A stretch of DNA of 64,000 nt from an uncultured Alphaproteobacteria bacterium (lineage in GTDB: Bacteria > Pseudomonadota > Alphaproteobacteria > Rhodobacterales > Rhodobacteraceae), in contig CACFXF010000006.1 of NCBI GenBank assembly GCA_902570265.1, positions 1-64,000 of the forward strand, given 5' to 3'. Shown in pieces: positions 26,768 through 36,251 of the stretch. The notes under the pieces are model-generated. The model saw only the letters and a list, made by a program, of their open reading frames with translations, made no database searches and had not been told where the DNA came from. How positions within the stretch are numbered: the stretch's first letter is position 1; each line of letters opens with the position of its first letter. The position numbers were made by a program, and so were the translations under genes.

Positions 26768-27073
26768 CTAGTTGTTTTGGTTCCCTTTGTTAATTTTTTC
26801 TTTCATTATTTGAGAGGGTTTAAATGTAACCACTTTTCTTGCAGTTATAGGCGCTTCAATACCAGTTTTAGGATTTCTACCAACTCTTTCTTTTTTTTGT
26901 TTACACGTAAATGTTCCAAAGGATGATATTTTAACATTTTCACCATTGGCCAAAGCACTTGATACATGATCTAAAACATCATCTACTAATTGCATAGATT
27001 CGTGTCTTGATAGCCCTACTTCACGAACTACTGCATCAGAAAGCTCTAATCTTGTTAAACTATTATTACTCAT
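26768..27073 (-). CDS. ihfA: Integration host factor alpha subunit
   Basis: This DNA-bending nucleoid protein forms a heterodimer with IhfB. I chose the ATG at 27073 because CGAGGAATAAT lies just upstream and the protein then starts [16 protein letters not shown]; a longer frame begins at 27121 but has no family similarity there. It has 101 residues. [25 protein letters not shown] carries the beta-arm tip RNPKTG with the proline that intercalates DNA. plsX is upstream on the same strand, with the usual fabH missing between them. Confidence 0.94.
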   Translation of the reverse strand: MSNNSLTRLELSDAVVREVGLSRHESMQLVDDVLDHVSSALANGENVKISSFGTFTCKQKKERVGRNPKTGIEAPITARKVVTFKPSQIMKEKINKGNQNN

Positions 27074-27172
27074 ATTATTCCTCGTTACAAAATAATATTT
27101 TAAATAATAACTTAGTGTCAATATATATATTGATTGGGATATAATATAAATTTCAAATAAAAGAATTTAAAA

Positions 27173-28222
27173 CTAAAAATTTTTCAAATTATTGATTTGA
27201 AAAACTTTACTTTCAAGATTTTTTTGAAAATTGTTTTTTGTTAATTGGCTTGCAAGAGTTATAGCAGCACTTATACCTATAGCATCTGCTCCACCATGTG
27301 ATTTTACAATAGTTCCATTCAATCCTAGAAACACACCACCATTTACCCGTCGAGGATCGATTCTTTTTCTTAGGTTTTTGAGAGACTTGAAAGCAATTAA
27401 AGAAGCAATTTTAGCCATTAATGATTTATTAAAAGTTTCTTTAAAAAGTGTTCTAACTAAAGTTGCAGTACCTTCACCAGTTTTTAAAGCTATATTTCCT
27501 GTAAAACCATCTGTTACAATTACATCAATTTTTGATGATGGGATATCATCTCCTTCTACATAACCTATGAATTTAAAACCAAGGATTGATGATAAATTAT
27601 TAATAATATCTGCAGCCTTCAGTAATTCTGAGCTTCCTTTATGCTCTTCTGTTCCAATATTCAAAATTCCAACCTTTGGATTTTTTATATTGAATCCACT
27701 TTTAGCATAAGATACCCCCATCAAAGCATATTGACATAGGTCTTGCGCATCAGCTTTAATATCAGCCCCTGCATCCAATAAAATATTAAATCCTCTAATG
27801 TTGGTTGATGGCCAAAGTACAGCAATTGCAGGTCTGTTTATTCCATTTATTTTTTTTAGTTTTATCATCGACATTGCCATTAATGCTCCGGTATTTCCAC
27901 AAGATATTGCTACCTCTGCCTCTCCATTAGAAACACTAGTTAATGCGTTCCACATTGTAGTATTTCTTGCATTTCTTAATGCTTGTGAAGGTTTATCATT
28001 CATACTCACTATGTTACCTGCCTCAACATATCTGTACGCGTTTAACAATGATTTTTGTTTGAAGAGTAATTGTGGAAGTTTTTTTCCCGCACCATGAATA
28101 ATAAAAAATAAGGAATTATTTTCTTTATATGCTTTTATTATCCCTTTGAGTACTTCTTGTTCTCCCAGATCCCCACCCATACAATCTATGGATATAACAG
28201 TTTTATATTTGTTTTCAGACAT
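27173..28222 (-). CDS. plsX: Phosphate acyltransferase PlsX
   Basis: PlsX makes acyl-phosphate from acyl-ACP for the first step of phospholipid synthesis. It has 349 residues with the family landmarks ISIDCMGGDLGEQEVLKG at the start, AISCGNTGALMAMSM, LDAGADIKADAQDLCQYALMG, VTDGFTGNIALKTGEG and HGGADAIG near the end. It lies 35 bases downstream of rpmF on the same strand, the usual rpmF-plsX pair. No fabH follows. Confidence 0.95.
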   Translation of the reverse strand: MSENKYKTVISIDCMGGDLGEQEVLKGIIKAYKENNSLFFIIHGAGKKLPQLLFKQKSLLNAYRYVEAGNIVSMNDKPSQALRNARNTTMWNALTSVSNGEAEVAISCGNTGALMAMSMIKLKKINGINRPAIAVLWPSTNIRGFNILLDAGADIKADAQDLCQYALMGVSYAKSGFNIKNPKVGILNIGTEEHKGSSELLKAADIINNLSSILGFKFIGYVEGDDIPSSKIDVIVTDGFTGNIALKTGEGTATLVRTLFKETFNKSLMAKIASLIAFKSLKNLRKRIDPRRVNGGVFLGLNGTIVKSHGGADAIGISAAITLASQLTKNNFQKNLESKVFQINNLKNF

Positions 28223-28257
28223 AACTTAGCACAACATAAGAATAGAGCTCCTATATT

Positions 28258-28464
28258 TTATGCAGCATCGTCATCAACATCTATGTCTTCAACGATTGGT
28301 ATAATTTCTTTTTCACCATAATAGCCACAAGCTTTACATATGTGGTGAATAATTCTCTGCTCACCACAATTTGGACATTCAACCACGTTGATTGCCTTTA
28401 AAGAATCATGAGCTCTTCTCATCCCTCTTTTAGATCTAGTGATTTTACTCTTTGGTACGGCCAT
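28258..28464 (-). CDS. rpmF: 50S ribosomal protein L32
   Basis: This is a ribosomal protein of 68 residues. It begins [20 protein letters not shown] and keeps the zinc-ribbon pairs CPNCG and CKACG. The acidic tail ([11 protein letters not shown]) is longer than in E. coli. The start is well placed behind GAGGGTATAA. It is downstream of the DUF177 gene on the same strand and upstream of plsX. Confidence 0.97.
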   Translation of the reverse strand: MAVPKSKITRSKRGMRRAHDSLKAINVVECPNCGEQRIIHHICKACGYYGEKEIIPIVEDIDVDDDAA

Positions 28465-28579
28465 ATTTATACCCTCATAATTTGTTAAGTTAGTCAGTAC
28501 TAAATAAACAAATGATTATTTTCAATCCCAAATTTCGTATAATTATGATATTTTTTGTATAACTACAATAATACAAATT

Positions 28580-29128
28580 TCAAATCTTAAGGTTCTCAAG
28601 TTTTTTAAAAGGATTCAACTCTGAGTTTTCTTCAGTTTTTAGTATATTTTTAAGGTTAACTCCACTCTTTTTAGGATATTTTGGTAAAGCAAGATAAATT
28701 TCTTCACTTACGATATCTCCTAAATCAATATTTTCAGTTAATGGATCTATGTCACAATTAATATTTTCATAATTTATGATTTTATTGCTTTGTACATTAA
28801 GATTTGATGATAAGTATCTTTTAATAGGTATTTTAAATTTAAAACTTAAATCTTCAAGACTTATTACACACTGTAGAGTACAATTAATAGAAACTTCACC
28901 ATTTATTTCCCACTTATCTTTTAAATAGACTAAATTTATGATGCATTTAAATAAATTTATTGATCGTATATCTAAAAATTTTACCAGAGATATAGTTTCT
29001 TTTTTAAATAAATTTATAATGAATTGATTATTTTTTTTTACATTTAAATCTGATATTTTTATAACTCTAGAAAAGGGAGGAGTACTCCATTTGATCTTTT
29101 TTAAATTATCTTTAGTCTTTTTCGGCAT
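28580..29128 (-). CDS. DUF177 (YceD-like) protein
   Basis: This 182-residue protein is from the YceD/DUF177 family, found next to rpmF across bacteria and linked to 23S rRNA or ribosome assembly in some species. Landmarks are SRVIKISDL at residues 20-28, CTLQCVISLEDLSFKFKIP in the middle and IDLGDIVSEEIYLALPKYP toward the end. Only one of the usual C..C pairs (C..xC in CTLQC) is visible. bamE diverges from it upstream, as in many alphaproteobacteria. Confidence 0.85.
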   Translation of the reverse strand: MPKKTKDNLKKIKWSTPPFSRVIKISDLNVKKNNQFIINLFKKETISLVKFLDIRSINLFKCIINLVYLKDKWEINGEVSINCTLQCVISLEDLSFKFKIPIKRYLSSNLNVQSNKIINYENINCDIDPLTENIDLGDIVSEEIYLALPKYPKKSGVNLKNILKTEENSELNPFKKLENLKI

Positions 29129-29234
29129 CTTGATAAAAATTTTTTAATCAAATGATTGAAACAAAATTGAGATTAGGTTAATTTAATTAAACCAGGTTCT
29201 ATCATCATTTAATACTTTTTTGCAAATATTTAAA

Positions 29235-29693
29235 ATGAATGAAAAAAAAAAAATTAATTTTAAAACATTAGTTATTTTATCATTATTTTTTACCCCATTA
29301 GGATGTAGCAAGATAGTTGAACAAAATGGAGTTCCAACAAATGATGAAATATTCCAACAATTAAACATTGGAAAATCAACTAAAAGCAAAGTTAAAAAAA
29401 TCCTTGGTGAGCCTCTGATGATTGATTATCAATTAGTAGAGACTTGGATTTATTTTAGTCAAAAAATTGAAAAATTTGCTTTTTTTGAGCCTAAACTGTC
29501 ATCTAGAAAAGTAATTTTATTATCATTCAAAAATAACATACTTATTAAGAAGGAATCCTTTTCTCAGAAAGATTCTAAGATTATTGAAATAAGTACTAAA
29601 AAAGTAATTTCAGGAGGAAGAAAACTTACTGTTTTACAACAGATTTTTGGAAACATAGGCAACTTTTCATCACAAAACTTTCAGAAAGATTAA
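29235..29693 (+). CDS. bamE: Outer membrane assembly lipoprotein BamE (SmpA/OmlA)
   Basis: This is a small lipoprotein of the BAM complex that inserts beta-barrel proteins in the outer membrane. I chose the ATG at 29235, giving 152 residues with a basic start, a hydrophobic stretch and a lipobox-like TPLGCS near residue 24. The BamE core is LNIGKSTKSKVKKILGEP followed by ETWIYFS. The C-terminal extension (residues 85-152) is longer than in E. coli, as is usual in alphaproteobacteria. It is divergent from DUF177 and converges on msrB. Confidence 0.85.
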   Translation: MNEKKKINFKTLVILSLFFTPLGCSKIVEQNGVPTNDEIFQQLNIGKSTKSKVKKILGEPLMIDYQLVETWIYFSQKIEKFAFFEPKLSSRKVILLSFKNNILIKKESFSQKDSKIIEISTKKVISGGRKLTVLQQIFGNIGNFSSQNFQKD

Positions 29694-29700
29694 AAACAAC

Positions 29701-30081
29701 TTACTTTTTTCCATCTAATGCAATGCCATTGATACAATATCTCAAACCAGTTGGTTCAGGCCCATCTTCAAAAACGTGTCCCAAGTGAGCATTACACTTT
29801 CTACATTTTACCTCAGTTCTAATCATACCATAACTTTCATCACTGTGTTCTGTAATTACTTCAGAGGAATAGGGAGAGGAAAAGCTGGGCCAACCTGAAC
29901 CACTTTCAAATTTATTTTCAATTTTAAATAGTTTAGCGCCACAACAAACACAGACAAAAATTTTATCATCTTTTTCAAAACCTTTATGTGAAAATGGTGG
30001 CTCAGTTGCTCCTTCCTGAGTTACTTTATATTGTAGTAAACTTAAGTTATTCTTAAATCTATATTTGGAAATTTTATCCAT
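29701..30081 (-). CDS. msrB: Peptide methionine-R-sulfoxide reductase
   Basis: MsrB reduces methionine-R-sulfoxide in proteins. It has 126 residues with two zinc-binding pairs, CVCCG (about 44-48) and CRKCNAHLGHVF. The core is SGSGWPSFSSP, and the catalytic cysteine is in the C-terminal RYCINGIAL. The start ATG at 30081 follows AGGTGTT. It is 11 bases downstream of pyrE on the same strand and may be transcribed with pyrC and pyrE. Confidence 0.95.
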   Translation of the reverse strand: MDKISKYRFKNNLSLLQYKVTQEGATEPPFSHKGFEKDDKIFVCVCCGAKLFKIENKFESGSGWPSFSSPYSSEVITEHSDESYGMIRTEVKCRKCNAHLGHVFEDGPEPTGLRYCINGIALDGKK

Positions 30082-30091
30082 AACACCTCTT

Positions 30092-30766
30092 TTACATTTT
30101 ATTATTATGATTTTTTGACCATTCTTTAGGTGAAATTAAGAATTGCTCTATTTGAAATATGGTTTCGTTATCTATAATAGATTTATCTTCTTTGCAATAA
30201 TTCAAAATATCCCACCAACATGCTAAATAGTTAAGATTTATTCCAGATTTCTTTAATTTATTTGGAACATCATCAAAGATATTGTAGTAAAATAATACTA
30301 TTGTTTCTTCAACAATAGCACCAGCTTTTCTAATTGAATTACAAAATTTGATTTTACTTCCGCCATCAGTAGTTAAATCTTCAACAAGTATTACTCTTTT
30401 CCCTTTAATATTATTTCCCTCAATATAAGTATTTACACCAAATCCTTTTGGTTTTTTTCGAACATAATGCATTGGTAACTCAAGTTTGCTCGCCAAAAAT
30501 GATGCAAATGGAATACCTGCAGTCTCACCTCCTACTAAGCTTTCAACTTTATCCAAACCAATTTTATTTACAACTATATCACTACAAAAATTTATGAGAA
30601 TGCTTCTAGCTTTGGGATAGGATATAAGTTTTCTACAATCAATGTAAACTGGACTTTTTAACCCAGATGTAAGAGTAAAGGGGGATACTGAATTAAAATG
30701 AATAGCATTTATTTCTAGAAGAAATTTAGCTGTTGTTCTTGCAATTTTATCATCTAATTTCTTCAA
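30092..30766 (-). CDS. pyrE: Orotate phosphoribosyltransferase
   Basis: PyrE joins orotate and PRPP to form OMP in pyrimidine synthesis. It has 224 residues. The PRPP-binding motif VILVEDLTTDGGSK is near residues 116-129. FTLTSGLKSPVYIDCRKLISYP is near 31-52 and VGGETAGIPFASFLA near 78. The flexible catalytic loop has YVRKKPKGFGVN. It lies 24 bases downstream of pyrC, forming a small pyrimidine operon. Confidence 0.94.
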   Translation of the reverse strand: MKKLDDKIARTTAKFLLEINAIHFNSVSPFTLTSGLKSPVYIDCRKLISYPKARSILINFCSDIVVNKIGLDKVESLVGGETAGIPFASFLASKLELPMHYVRKKPKGFGVNTYIEGNNIKGKRVILVEDLTTDGGSKIKFCNSIRKAGAIVEETIVLFYYNIFDDVPNKLKKSGINLNYLACWWDILNYCKEDKSIIDNETIFQIEQFLISPKEWSKNHNNKM

Positions 30767-30789
30767 AATTCTTCCTCAATGAAATTTTT

Positions 30790-31848
30790 TTAATTTAAAA
30801 TTTCATTTTTCCAATATAATGGGTAACCAGGGTTGAAAACAGTTATTAATCCTTTCCCAACTTTTATTTTGCTTGGATATTCTATAGCTTCTTTGAATTT
30901 TGTAAACTTAGAAAGAGTTGAATTTAAGGACAAATTATAAAATTTTGCTCCATTAATTGAAATAAAATTTTCAAGATTATTTAATGCAGAATCCTCCTCA
31001 AAAATTTGTGCAATATAGCCTAAGGCATTAGGAGCAGAAAAAATTCCAGCACAACCACAAGAGCTTTCTTTATTGTGGTCGAAATGTGGTGCGGAATCAG
31101 TTCCTAAAAAGAATTTTGAATTTCCTGAAGTTGCAGCTTTCCTTACTGCTATTCTATGTTTCTCTCTCTTAACAATAGGACGACAAAAATAATGTGGTCT
31201 TAAACCTTCATCAAATAGGTTATTTCTATTTAGAATGAGGTGGTGTGCAGTAATAGTTGCAGCTGTATTTATATTATTTTCTAAAATATAATCGACACTA
31301 TCTTTGGTAGTAATATGCTCTAATACAATTTTTAATTCTGGAATTTTGTTTCTAAGTTTGTAAACTGTTTGTTCTAGGAAATACGCTTCCCTATCGTAAA
31401 TATCAACTTTGGAGTTTGCAGTTTCTCCGTGAATTAATAATGGAATATTAAGATCTGGTAGTTTTTCTAATAAATTATACATCTTAGATATATCTTTTAT
31501 TCCCCTGTAAGAATTAGTTGTAACTCCTTCGGGATAAAATTTTATAGCTTTTAAGATTCCACTTTTAGCACCTTCATATATATCTATTGCTCTAGTTTCT
31601 TCACTCAAAAAAAGTGTCATTAACGGTTCAAATTTATATCCCGATGTGATTAAAGATTTTATTTTTTTATAATATTCCATAGCTTGAGAAAATTTAATTA
31701 TAGGATTTTCTAAATTGGGCATAATTATGGCTTTTCCATAGTTACTAAATGAATATGGAAAAATGCTTTCAATTATAGGACTCTCTCTTAAATGTAGATG
31801 CCAATCGTCGGGTGTTATAATTTCAATTGATTTAATTTCTTCTTGCAT
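30790..31848 (-). CDS. pyrC: Dihydroorotase (class II, PyrC type)
   Basis: This zinc amidohydrolase cyclises carbamoyl-aspartate to dihydroorotate. It has 352 residues, matching the E. coli-type enzyme. Metal ligands are His17 and His19 in DDWHLHLRE. Lys103 in AIKFYPEGVTTNS is the carboxylated lysine, and later histidines fall in LIHGETA and LEHITTKDS. The substrate Asp is in FLGTDSAPH. It is the first gene of pyrC-pyrE-msrB and divergent from folE, with about 240 bases between the starts. Confidence 0.95.
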   Translation of the reverse strand: MQEEIKSIEIITPDDWHLHLRESPIIESIFPYSFSNYGKAIIMPNLENPIIKFSQAMEYYKKIKSLITSGYKFEPLMTLFLSEETRAIDIYEGAKSGILKAIKFYPEGVTTNSYRGIKDISKMYNLLEKLPDLNIPLLIHGETANSKVDIYDREAYFLEQTVYKLRNKIPELKIVLEHITTKDSVDYILENNINTAATITAHHLILNRNNLFDEGLRPHYFCRPIVKREKHRIAVRKAATSGNSKFFLGTDSAPHFDHNKESSCGCAGIFSAPNALGYIAQIFEEDSALNNLENFISINGAKFYNLSLNSTLSKFTKFKEAIEYPSKIKVGKGLITVFNPGYPLYWKNEILN

Positions 31849-31937
31849 TTTTATGATAAATTATTATTTAAAAGTTTCTCTATTATATAACTCACATTTT
31901 CTGAAATAATTATAATTAATTTGTATCACTATATATG

Positions 31938-31966
31938 TTGCACCTTTAGTTTATGTGATCTATAGT
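31938..31966 (+). promoter_or_regulatory. Candidate sigma-70-type promoter for folE
   Basis: TTGCAC (31938-31943) and TATAGT (31961-31966) are separated by 17 bases, a good housekeeping promoter geometry. Transcription would start near 31973 and leave an untranslated leader of about 115 bases before folE. I see no recognisable riboswitch in that leader. In DNA this A/T-rich such matches also occur by chance. Confidence 0.35.
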
Positions 31967-32089
31967 TAAATTTAAATTTTATAGGATAATAAATATTTAG
32001 GTTATTTTTATCATACTTTATCAATAAATCTAGGTTAAATTCATTGGCGAATTTACATTTAAAAGGTGTTATTGCTTAGGAGAATAATA

Positions 32090-32704
32090 ATGGGTGTTCA
32101 CGACTTTTCTATTAACCCAAAAATAGAAGATTTAAAAAATTTAGAAAAACCGTCAGAAAGTGAAGTGCTTGATGCAGTAAAAACACTTTTGAGATGGACA
32201 GGAGATAATCCTGATAGGGATGGTTTAAAAGATACTCCACAAAGAGTTTTACGAGCTTATGGTGAATGGTTTAAAGGTTATGACGAAAACCCAAAAGCAC
32301 TTTTGAGTAAAACTTTTGAAGAAGTTCAAGGATATAATGATTGGGTTGTTCTAGATTCTATAAGGGTTGAGAGTTACTGTGAGCATCATCTTGCTCCAAT
32401 AATAGGAGTTGCCAAGGTAGGTTATCTGCCCGATGGATTAGTAGTAGGAATTTCAAAATTAGTTAGAGTAGTTAATGCATACTCTAAAAGACTTCAAATT
32501 CAAGAGAGGCTAACAAGAGAGATAGGTTTAGCAATCCATGAGACTTTAAATCCAAAAGGCGTGGCAGTTGCTATAAAAGCTGAACATCATTGCATGTGTA
32601 CTAGAGGTGTGAATAAACCTGGTACCAAAATGCTTACTAGTTCATTTATAGGTGAAGCGGGAAAAAATCTTGAATTTAGAAGATCATTCTTAGAATTCGA
32701 TTAG
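32090..32704 (+). CDS. folE: GTP cyclohydrolase I
   Basis: FolE opens the folate pathway by converting GTP to dihydroneopterin triphosphate. I chose the ATG at 32090 because TTAGGAG lies seven bases upstream; a GTG at 32066 would add eight residues. The protein has 204 residues. Zinc ligands are Cys97 and His100 in SYCEHHLAPI and Cys168 in HHCMCTRGV. The GTP-binding KLVRVVNAYSKRLQIQERLT is present. Other folate genes (folB, folP) are about 7-8 kb downstream on the same strand. Confidence 0.95.
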   Translation: MGVHDFSINPKIEDLKNLEKPSESEVLDAVKTLLRWTGDNPDRDGLKDTPQRVLRAYGEWFKGYDENPKALLSKTFEEVQGYNDWVVLDSIRVESYCEHHLAPIIGVAKVGYLPDGLVVGISKLVRVVNAYSKRLQIQERLTREIGLAIHETLNPKGVAVAIKAEHHCMCTRGVNKPGTKMLTSSFIGEAGKNLEFRRSFLEFD

Positions 32705-32812
32705 TTTTTAGATAAAAATTTTAGAGAAAGATAAAAATTACATTTATAGTTATATGAAACTGATGTATTCATTAGTTTAGTAAATGTTAATTTAATTAGA
32801 AAGCATCTTTTT

Positions 32813-33712
32813 GTGCCTGATTCATTTCAAGACATTATTCATAAATTAAATGATTACTGGTCTTCAATAGGGTGTGTAATTTTACAACCTTATGACTTAG
32901 AAGTTGGTGCTGGTACTTTTCATCCTGCAACTACTTTAAGAGCTTTAGGCAAAAAACATTGGCAAGCAGCTTATGTTCAACCTTCAAGAAGACCTACTGA
33001 TGGTAGATATGGTGAAAATCCAAATCGTTTGCAGCATTTTTATCAATTTCAAGTAATTCTAAAACCTTCGCCTTATGAGATTCAAGAACTATATCTGGAT
33101 AGCTTAAGAACTATTGGAATTAATTTTAAAAATCATGATATTAGATTTGTTGAAGATGATTGGGAAAGTCCAACATTAGGTGCCTGGGGGTTGGGATGGG
33201 AGGTTTGGTGTGATGGTATGGAAGTAAGCCAATTTACATATTTTCAACAAGTAGGCGGAATTGATTGTAACCCTGTTGCAGGAGAGCTTACTTATGGATT
33301 AGAGAGAATAGCAATGTTTGTTTTGGGGATTGATAATGTGATGGACTTACCATTTAATAATCCTAAATCTTTGTATCCTAAAAAGTATGGAGATGTCTTC
33401 CAAAAAGCAGAAAGAGAATATAGTCGTTGGAATTTTGATGTAGCAAACGAAGAATTATTATTACAGCATTTTAATGACTATGAAGAAGAATGTAATAGAA
33501 TTTTATCACAACCAGAAATTGATCCACAAAATGGTAACATTATAATAATGGTTCAGCCAGCATATGATTATTGTATAAAAGCAAGTCATGTATTTAATTT
33601 GCTAGATTCTAGGGGAGTAATTTCACCTACTGAAAGACAAAATTTTATTTCTAGAGTGAGAAATTTAGCCAAAAGTTGTGCTAAAGCTTACATTAAGTCT
33701 GAAGAGGGTTAG
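32813..33712 (+). CDS. glyQ: Glycyl-tRNA synthetase alpha subunit
   Basis: This is the catalytic class II core of the two-subunit bacterial glycyl-tRNA synthetase. It has 299 residues and a GTG start at 32813 ([16 protein letters not shown]). Family landmarks are [61 protein letters not shown] and [12 protein letters not shown]. It is first in glyQ, membrane protein, glyS, with the dikinase homologue downstream. Confidence 0.96.
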   Translation: MPDSFQDIIHKLNDYWSSIGCVILQPYDLEVGAGTFHPATTLRALGKKHWQAAYVQPSRRPTDGRYGENPNRLQHFYQFQVILKPSPYEIQELYLDSLRTIGINFKNHDIRFVEDDWESPTLGAWGLGWEVWCDGMEVSQFTYFQQVGGIDCNPVAGELTYGLERIAMFVLGIDNVMDLPFNNPKSLYPKKYGDVFQKAEREYSRWNFDVANEELLLQHFNDYEEECNRILSQPEIDPQNGNIIIMVQPAYDYCIKASHVFNLLDSRGVISPTERQNFISRVRNLAKSCAKAYIKSEEG

Positions 33713-33724
33713 CGTTAAATAGAG

Positions 33725-34165
33725 ATGACAGGTAAAATTACAGTAATTTTATTAATTGTGATAACTCTAATATTTGGAATAGTATTTTTCTATTTTCAAA
33801 CTTACGCATACTATTCAAAAGTTGATGCTAAAGAGCAAATAATAGTAAATAAAATACAAATCAAAGTTGAAGATTACATAGGAATAAGATCAGACGTATC
33901 TAAATTAAAATTAAGAGGATGCTTTAATATAGACCCTTCTGCTTTTAAATTTTTCTTAACAAGTATTAAAGCTTCACCTTTGTCAGCACCATTTTGGTTT
34001 GAGTGTTTTGATTATAAAGAAATTCAGTCTGATATTGATAACGGTATACTAAAAGCCTATCTCGCAGAAGAAAATGAGTATCCTGGAATTGATAGATATG
34101 TGGCTATTTCTATAAATGGTATTGGCTATGAATGGCGTCAACTAAATGAAAAATATGAGAAATAA
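33725..34165 (+). CDS. Small membrane-anchored protein between glyQ and glyS (possibly DUF6446)
   Basis: This 146-residue protein has one N-terminal membrane helix (residues 4-25, KITVILLIVITLIFGIVFFY) and a predicted periplasmic domain. Its recognisable parts are LRGCFNIDPSAFK, PLSAPFWFECFDYKEIQ and IDRYVAISINGIGYEWRQLNE. Alphaproteobacteria often have such a gene exactly between glyQ and glyS, which I recall as DUF6446, though I cannot confirm the name. It is 12 bases after glyQ and 3 before glyS. Two cysteines in the exported domain could pair. The function is unknown. Confidence 0.75.
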   Translation: MTGKITVILLIVITLIFGIVFFYFQTYAYYSKVDAKEQIIVNKIQIKVEDYIGIRSDVSKLKLRGCFNIDPSAFKFFLTSIKASPLSAPFWFECFDYKEIQSDIDNGILKAYLAEENEYPGIDRYVAISINGIGYEWRQLNEKYEK

Positions 34166-34168
34166 AAA

Positions 34169-36232
34169 ATGTCTGATTTAATTTTAGAATTTTATTCAGA
34201 AGAAATTCCTTCAAGAATGCAAAAAAAGGCCTCTATTGATTTAAAAGATATTTTTAAAAATGGTTTGGATTTAGCGGGTTTAGATTACTCTAAAATCTGT
34301 ACTTTTGTTACACCTAGAAGATTAACATTAATAGTAAAGGGTCTTTCAAATAGCTCTAATTCATATTACGAAGAAAAAAGGGGCCCTAGAGTCGGATCTC
34401 CAGAAAAAGCTATAGAAGGTTTTACTCGTTCATTAAATATCGATAAATCCTCTTTATTCATTAAAAAGGAAAAAAAGGGGGAATTCTATTTCTATAAATT
34501 CCATCAAAAAGGAAATTCTGCAAAAGAAATTATAGCTAAGATTTCTTTAGACGTTATTACAAATTTTCCCTGGAAAAAATCAATGAGATGGGGAGAAGGA
34601 AATTTAAGGTGGGTAAGGCCACTAAAATTTATTTACTGTGCATTGTTTGAAAATAATACAAGTCGTGAAATTATTGATTTGAAATTAAAAGAAATTTCTT
34701 CAGTAAATTTTACTTTAGGTCATTATATGATTTGTTCTAAAAAAATCTTTCCAAAAAATGTAAGTGATTATTTAAAAAAACTAAACGAAAATAAAGTTAT
34801 TTTAGATAGAGATGAGAGGAAGAAAATTATAGTTAATTCATATACTGCATTGTTAAAAGATGGAAACTCTTGTGTGATTGATGATGAAGATCTTGTTGAA
34901 GAAATAATAGGTTTGGTAGAATGGCCTGTAGTTTTTTTAGGATATATTGATGAAGAGTTTTTATCTCTACCAAAAGAGATTTTGCAAGTTACCATGAAAG
35001 AACATCAAAAGTTTTTATCAGTAATTAACAAAGAAACTGAAATAATTGATAAATTTATAGTAGTTGCAAATATGCTTGCAGAGGATGGAGGAGAATCCAT
35101 TATGAATGGAAATTCTAGAGTTTTGCGATCTAGATTAAAAGATGCAAAATTCTTTTTTGAAAATGATATCAAGGTTATTGAAAAGAAAGGTTTATCTAGT
35201 CTTACAAAGAATTTAAATAAAGTAACTTTTCATAATAGGATTGGAAGTCAATTAGATAGAGTGAATAATATTGAAAAACTTTCCCAAAACATCTCAAAAT
35301 TAATGGGTGTAGACAATTCAAAATGTAAGATTGCTGCCAGATTATGCAAAACTGATTTGGTTACACATGTTGTATCAGAATTCCCAGAACTACAGGGAGT
35401 AGTTGGTAAGATTTATGCAGATTACGAAGGTATTGATCAAAAGATTTCTAATTCAATTGCTGAACATTACTTACCTATAAAGCTTAATGATAAAGTACCT
35501 ACTCAAGAAATTTCGATCGTTATTGCATTGTCAGATAAAATTAATTCTCTGATTAGCTTTTGGAAAATTAAAGAAAAACCTACTGGATCAAAAGATCCAT
35601 TCGCATTGAGAAGGTCTGCAATAGGCTTAATTCGGGTACTTTTAGAAAATAAATTAGACATAAATATTGGGGAATTAATCTTTAAAGCTTTGGAAATAAG
35701 TGATGCTAATGATTTGATTAAATTCTTGGAAGAAAGATTTAGAATTTATTTATTAGAAAAAGATTTTGATCATGATTTGTTAGAATCTTGTTTGAAATTC
35801 GGCAATTTTAATAATCCTTATTTGGTTTATTTAAAAATAGAAAGCATAAAAGAATTTAAAAAATCCAATGATTTTAAAAAGTTAATGAATTCTTACAAAA
35901 GGCCTATAAATATCTTAAATTCAGAGGAAAAGAAAAATGATTTTGTTCTTTCTGACGAGCCATCAAAAGAACTTTTTGATAACAAATACGAAAAAGTACT
36001 TTTTGAGAAGTTAATTGAAGTCGAAAATGAGGTTAGTGAGTTAATTAAAAAAAAGAATTTCACATTAGCATTAACATATTTATCAACTTTTGATGATGAA
36101 ATTGAAAATTTTTTTGAAAATGTTGTTATTAATGTAGATAAAGCTAATATGAAAATTAATAGGTTAAAATTGTGTAATAAAATAAGAAAACTTATGCATT
36201 CAGTAGCATATTTTGGTCAACTAAATTTCTGA
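34169..36232 (+). CDS. glyS: Glycyl-tRNA synthetase beta subunit
   Basis: This is the tRNA-recognising subunit of bacterial glycyl-tRNA synthetase, 687 residues. It opens with LILEFYSEEIPSRMQKKA, then has TPRRLTLIVKGL, KGEFYFYKFHQKG, FPWKKSMRWGEG and EHQKFLSV. The HD-like domain includes RLKDAKFFFENDI and KIADYEG-type sequence (GKIYADYEGI). GSKDPFALRRSAIG and a C-terminal anticodon-binding domain follow. The ATG comes 3 bases after the preceding gene. Confidence 0.96.
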   Translation: MSDLILEFYSEEIPSRMQKKASIDLKDIFKNGLDLAGLDYSKICTFVTPRRLTLIVKGLSNSSNSYYEEKRGPRVGSPEKAIEGFTRSLNIDKSSLFIKKEKKGEFYFYKFHQKGNSAKEIIAKISLDVITNFPWKKSMRWGEGNLRWVRPLKFIYCALFENNTSREIIDLKLKEISSVNFTLGHYMICSKKIFPKNVSDYLKKLNENKVILDRDERKKIIVNSYTALLKDGNSCVIDDEDLVEEIIGLVEWPVVFLGYIDEEFLSLPKEILQVTMKEHQKFLSVINKETEIIDKFIVVANMLAEDGGESIMNGNSRVLRSRLKDAKFFFENDIKVIEKKGLSSLTKNLNKVTFHNRIGSQLDRVNNIEKLSQNISKLMGVDNSKCKIAARLCKTDLVTHVVSEFPELQGVVGKIYADYEGIDQKISNSIAEHYLPIKLNDKVPTQEISIVIALSDKINSLISFWKIKEKPTGSKDPFALRRSAIGLIRVLLENKLDINIGELIFKALEISDANDLIKFLEERFRIYLLEKDFDHDLLESCLKFGNFNNPYLVYLKIESIKEFKKSNDFKKLMNSYKRPINILNSEEKKNDFVLSDEPSKELFDNKYEKVLFEKLIEVENEVSELIKKKNFTLALTYLSTFDDEIENFFENVVINVDKANMKINRLKLCNKIRKLMHSVAYFGQLNF

Positions 36233-36251
36233 TGTTATTTAGAGTATGTAA

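Noticed and set aside
27231-28097. Plus-strand frames opposite plsX
   Set aside because: They are mirror frames of a conserved gene; plsX motifs on the minus strand explain the region.
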